A stretch of DNA of 7,609 bases from Planctomycetales bacterium 4484_123 (GTDB lineage Bacteria; Planctomycetota; Phycisphaerae; SM23-33), in contig MVCS01000140.1 of assembly GCA_002049885.1 (NCBI GenBank), positions 1-7,609 on the forward strand, in the 5' to 3' direction. The notes below the pieces were generated by a model, which searched no databases, had not been told where the DNA came from, and worked only from the letters and a program-made list of their open reading frames with translations. This document shows, piece after piece, positions 5,299 through 7,609 of this stretch (positions are counted from its first letter, which is position 1; every line of letters starts with the position of its first letter). A program made the translations under genes and the position numbers.

Positions 5299-6407
5299 CG
5301 GGTTCCCCGAACAATCCGAGCACTCGCATCCCTGCCGGTCCCCTGCCCCGCGGGTTCACGCTGATGGAGATGACCGTCAGCCTGCTGGTGGTCTCGGTGC
5401 TGATGGTCTCCATCACCTCGGCGGTGATCCTCGCCGGCCGGGCCGTCCCGTCTTCCGACAGCCCCACCGCCGCCATCGTCAGCGCCAGCGCGGCGCTGGA
5501 ACAGATGGCCGGGGAGCTCCAGTATGCCCTGAGCTTCACCGAACGCTCCGGCAACGCCATCGAGTTCACCATGCCCGACCGCAACGGCAACGGCCAGCCC
5601 GACCTCATCCGCTATGCCTGGTCCGGGCTGCCCGGCGCCCCCCTCACCCGCCAGTGCGATGGCGGCGAGGCGGCGACCTTTGTGGAGCACGTTTACCACT
5701 TCCAGGCCGACTGCGAGCTGAAGACAGTGGTGGAGGCCGGGCCCAACGAGCAGGAGAGCGCCGAGATGCTGCTGGTCAGCCACGACGACTCCGGCGGCCA
5801 GGCCGAAGCGCGGCTCGTGCAGGCGGACAACTGGCCTGGGCAGTACTTCCGGCCCATCCTGCCTCCCGGGGCCGTCGGCTGGCGCATCACCCAGGTGAGA
5901 TTCAAGGCCATGCAGGCCGGCAGCGTGGACGGACTTCTGCTGGTCCAACTCCGCACCGCCGACGGCTCGGCCAAGCCGACCGACACCATCCTGGCCCAGA
6001 ACATCCTCCGGGAAAGCGACCTGACCAATACCTACATCTGGCAGGAGTTCAGCTTCAGCGGAATGCCCAGGCTCTCGCCCACCACCGGCGTCTGCCTGCT
6101 GCTGGTGCACGTCGCCGGCGAGGGCGCCGCCTGGACCCGCTACGAATACAAGGGCGCCGACACGCCCGACGCCCACTGCGTCTACACCACCGACGGCGGC
6201 AGCTCCTGGAACATCGATACCGCCCGCGACATGCTCTTCTACATCTATGGCACGGTCATCACCACCGACGCCGCCGCCAGCGCCACCCGCTACTACGTCA
6301 CCAAGGTGAACCTCTCGCTCCAGAGCTCCCCGCAGGACTCGGCCCGGGTCAGGACGGGCGTGCAGGTGCTCAGCCAACCGGAGGTGACCGGCGATGTCAG
6401 CGACTGA
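5295..6407 (+). CDS. GspJ-like minor pseudopilin with a large inserted beta-sandwich-like domain
   Basis: The product has 370 residues, while GspJ proteins are usually about 200. The start at ATG 5295 overlaps the gspH stop. The leader MTGSPNNPSTRIPAGPLPRG (1-20) is followed by Phe21, Glu25 (+5) and the helix FTLMEMTVSLLVVSVLMVSI. The helix LEQMAGELQYALSF (68-81), the strand NAIEFTMPD (87-95) and LIRYAWSG (104-111) match the GspJ/PulJ pattern. DRNGNGQPD (95-103) has calcium-loop spacing. From about 178 to 322 there is extra sequence with strands such as WRITQVRFKA, GLLLVQLRTA, WQEFSFSGMPRLSP, GVCLLLVHVAG and LFYIYGTV, reminiscent of carbohydrate-binding-like or 'choice-of-anchor' beta-sandwiches. 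The pseudopilin fold then seems to resume (YYVTKVNLSL, RTGVQVLSQPEV). GspJ belongs to the pseudopilus tip, so the insert would be exposed there. The domain identity is uncertain. Confidence 0.78.
   Translation: MTGSPNNPSTRIPAGPLPRGFTLMEMTVSLLVVSVLMVSITSAVILAGRAVPSSDSPTAAIVSASAALEQMAGELQYALSFTERSGNAIEFTMPDRNGNGQPDLIRYAWSGLPGAPLTRQCDGGEAATFVEHVYHFQADCELKTVVEAGPNEQESAEMLLVSHDDSGGQAEARLVQADNWPGQYFRPILPPGAVGWRITQVRFKAMQAGSVDGLLLVQLRTADGSAKPTDTILAQNILRESDLTNTYIWQEFSFSGMPRLSPTTGVCLLLVHVAGEGAAWTRYEYKGADTPDAHCVYTTDGGSSWNIDTARDMLFYIYGTVITTDAAASATRYYVTKVNLSLQSSPQDSARVRTGVQVLSQPEVTGDVSD
6380..6387 (+). promoter_or_regulatory. Ribosome binding site of the GspI/MshD-like gene
   Basis: GGAGGTGA lies 6 nt before ATG 6394, a near-perfect anti-16S match inside the final codons of the GspJ-like gene. 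It fixes the start of the next gene and implies efficient reinitiation. Confidence 0.85.
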
Positions 6408-6954
6408 AGCCCGGACAGTCCGCCGAAATAGCAACCGAGCCGGACGCCGACACCGGGCCGGCGCGGCCTTCAGCCTCATCGAGGGCGTCTTCTGCACGGT
6501 CATCGTGGGGGTGATGTTCGCCGCCGCCGTCGGCGCGGTCGGGTCCTCCCGGGTGGCCCAGTACAAGGTCCAGCAGCGCTGCCTCGGGCGCCACCTTGCC
6601 AACTCGCTCATGGCCGAGATCCTCCAGCAGGATTACGTCGAGCCGGTGGACAACCCGGTTTTCGGGCCGGAGCCGGCCGAGGGGCAAACCAGCCGTGCCA
6701 TCTACGACGACGTGGACGACTACCACCGTTGGTCGGCCTCGCCTCCGCAGTACAAGGATGGCACCGTGATGCTGGACCTGACGGGCTGGAAACGCGAGGC
6801 CTACGTGCACTACGTCAGGGCGGACGACCTGGGGACCGCCATCTCCAGCGACGAGGGCGTCAAGCGGGTCACCGTCAAGGTCAGCCACAACGGCCTGCCG
6901 GTCATCACCCTGTGGGGGATCTGCACCCGCAACGACCAGCAGACCGAGGAATAG
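6394..6954 (+). CDS. GspI/MshD-like minor prepilin
   Basis: The product is a 186-residue prepilin starting 14 nt inside the GspJ-like gene. A basic 25-residue leader (many Arg) ends in Ala25 instead of the usual Gly, followed by Phe26-Ser-Leu-Ile-Glu30, so Glu is at +5. The hydrophobic helix is about 31-50 (GVFCTVIVGVMFAAAVGAVG). QQRCLGRHLANSLMAEILQQ (60-79) is the amphipathic helix continuation with the GspI-like LA..LM.EI pattern. YDDVDDYHRW (104-113) resembles the FDDVDDY motif that I recall from MshD and related minor pilins. The end EGVKRVTVKVSHNG (154-167) and then ITLWGI matches the common GspI/PilV strand pair. It probably sits at the pseudopilus tip beside the GspJ-like and GspK-like proteins. 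Whether GspI or MshD is the better name cannot be settled from sequence alone. Confidence 0.78.
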   Translation: MSATEARTVRRNSNRAGRRHRAGAAFSLIEGVFCTVIVGVMFAAAVGAVGSSRVAQYKVQQRCLGRHLANSLMAEILQQDYVEPVDNPVFGPEPAEGQTSRAIYDDVDDYHRWSASPPQYKDGTVMLDLTGWKREAYVHYVRADDLGTAISSDEGVKRVTVKVSHNGLPVITLWGICTRNDQQTEE

Positions 6955-6973
6955 CACCAGCAGGCAGCCGACC

Positions 6974-7609
6974 ATGCGCCACCACCGCCGCCATCGCCGC
7001 CACTGCCGTCCCGGCAGCGCGTACTTCGCCGTGCTCGGCGCGGCCATGCTGGTGACCGTGCTGGGGCTCTCGGCCCTGCTGGCGGCGCGGGTCCAGAACC
7101 GCTCCGACCAGTGGTCGCACGATGTGGCCAAGAGCCGACTGTACGCCCTCTCCGCCGTGCACCTGGGCTTGTTGTACATCAGCCGAGACCCCGACTGGCG
7201 CACAAACTGGCCCAACGGCACCTGGATCGCCGGGCAGGGGATCAACGACGGCAGCTTCGACCTGAAGGTGGTGGACCCCGGCGACGGCAATCTGAGCGAC
7301 TCGGAGACCGACTCGGTGACGGTCACCGGCATCGGCCACTGCGGCAACGCCCGCCACAAGATGCAGGTCACCCTCCTGCCGGACATCCGCGCCCTGGGAG
7401 CATTGAACACCTGCCTCCATGCCGGCGGGAATATCACCATCAAAAACGGCAAGACCATCACCCTGACCGGCGCTGCCTTGTCCACCAATGCCGACCTCGC
7501 CAACGGCGGCGTAGTCGATGGCGACGTGGATGCCGGCTCCATCAGTCAGCTCGGCACCATCACCGGGACCGTCACCTGCCCCGCCGAGGCCAAACGCCTG
7601 CCCGACGCC
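6974..7609 (+). CDS. GspK/PilX-position prepilin-like protein, 3' end missing
   Basis: The frame is open from ATG 6974 to the last base (212 codons, no stop), so the gene continues beyond the window. The N-terminus MRHHRRHRRHCRPG is extremely His/Arg-rich and is followed by SAYFAVLGAAMLVTVLGLSA (15-34), a prepilin-like helix. Cleavage after Gly14 would leave no Glu at +5, as is usual for GspK and PilX. Residues 41-66 look like a continuing amphipathic helix (SRLYALSAVHLGLLYI). A small beta region holds the acidic loop DPGDGNLSDSETD (101-113). From about 148 on, short Gly/Asn/Thr-rich units (GGNITIKNGKTITLTG, NGGVVDGDVDAGSI, GTITGTV) suggest a beta-solenoid. It lies 19 nt after the preceding stop, with only a weak Shine-Dalgarno. 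It resembles the PilX N-terminal family more than canonical GspK, which is largely alpha-helical. Confidence 0.7.
   Translation, partial: MRHHRRHRRHCRPGSAYFAVLGAAMLVTVLGLSALLAARVQNRSDQWSHDVAKSRLYALSAVHLGLLYISRDPDWRTNWPNGTWIAGQGINDGSFDLKVVDPGDGNLSDSETDSVTVTGIGHCGNARHKMQVTLLPDIRALGALNTCLHAGGNITIKNGKTITLTGAALSTNADLANGGVVDGDVDAGSISQLGTITGTVTCPAEAKRLPDA

Noticed and set aside
5247..6611. Long minus-strand open frame (454 codons) opposite the GspJ-like gene
   Set aside because: The translation is Gly/Ala/Val/Asp-rich without motifs, and the sense strand carries a well-supported prepilin gene with a leader peptide and overlapping neighbours.

Overview
The window is a high-GC, single-strand gene cluster that encodes the inner-membrane platform and the pilin-like subunits of a type II secretion / type IV pilus-like machine. 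Nine genes are visible, all on the + strand. The first and the last run off the window. The set is a hybrid. It pairs a GspF/PilC platform protein and a PilM-PilN-PilO-(PilP/GspC-like) alignment complex, typical of type IV pili and MSHA systems, with five small prepilin-like proteins: GspG, GspH, GspJ-like, GspI/MshD-like and GspK/PilX-like. Protein features such as the GspG middle and C-terminal sequence, the GspJ-like protein with an inserted beta domain, and the terminal pilin-like protein with an acidic aspartate loop resemble, from memory, uncharacterised loci common in Planctomycetota (Phycisphaerae-type genomes and metagenome bins). That assignment is inference, not something the window proves.

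Layout. Positions 1-3887 hold gspF (5' end missing), pilM, pilN, pilO and a PilP/GspC-like gene. The first four are joined by 4-8 nt stop/start overlaps, which suggests translational coupling. A 198-nt gap (3888-4085), less GC-rich than its surroundings, precedes gspG, which has a clean Shine-Dalgarno. A 220-nt gap (4560-4779) follows gspG and carries two strong GC-rich stem-loops whose arms share sequence. Then come gspH, the GspJ-like gene (ATGA overlap with gspH), the GspI/MshD-like gene (14-nt overlap and a near-perfect Shine-Dalgarno), and a GspK/PilX-like gene still open at the window end.

How they work together (family knowledge plus inference). A prepilin peptidase, not in the window, would cut the type III leader peptides. 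GspF, with an ATPase probably encoded upstream, would polymerise GspG into a short pseudopilus capped by the H/I/J/K-type subunits. PilM-N-O-P would link the cytoplasmic platform to an outer-membrane secretin. The gaps on both sides of gspG fit the usual need for much more major pseudopilin than of the other parts.

No mobile element, CRISPR array, tRNA or rRNA was seen. The most unusual items are the GspJ-like subunit, which carries about 145 residues of apparently inserted beta-sandwich, the GspK/PilX-position protein, which appears to run into a beta-solenoid-like region, and the paired hairpins after gspG.
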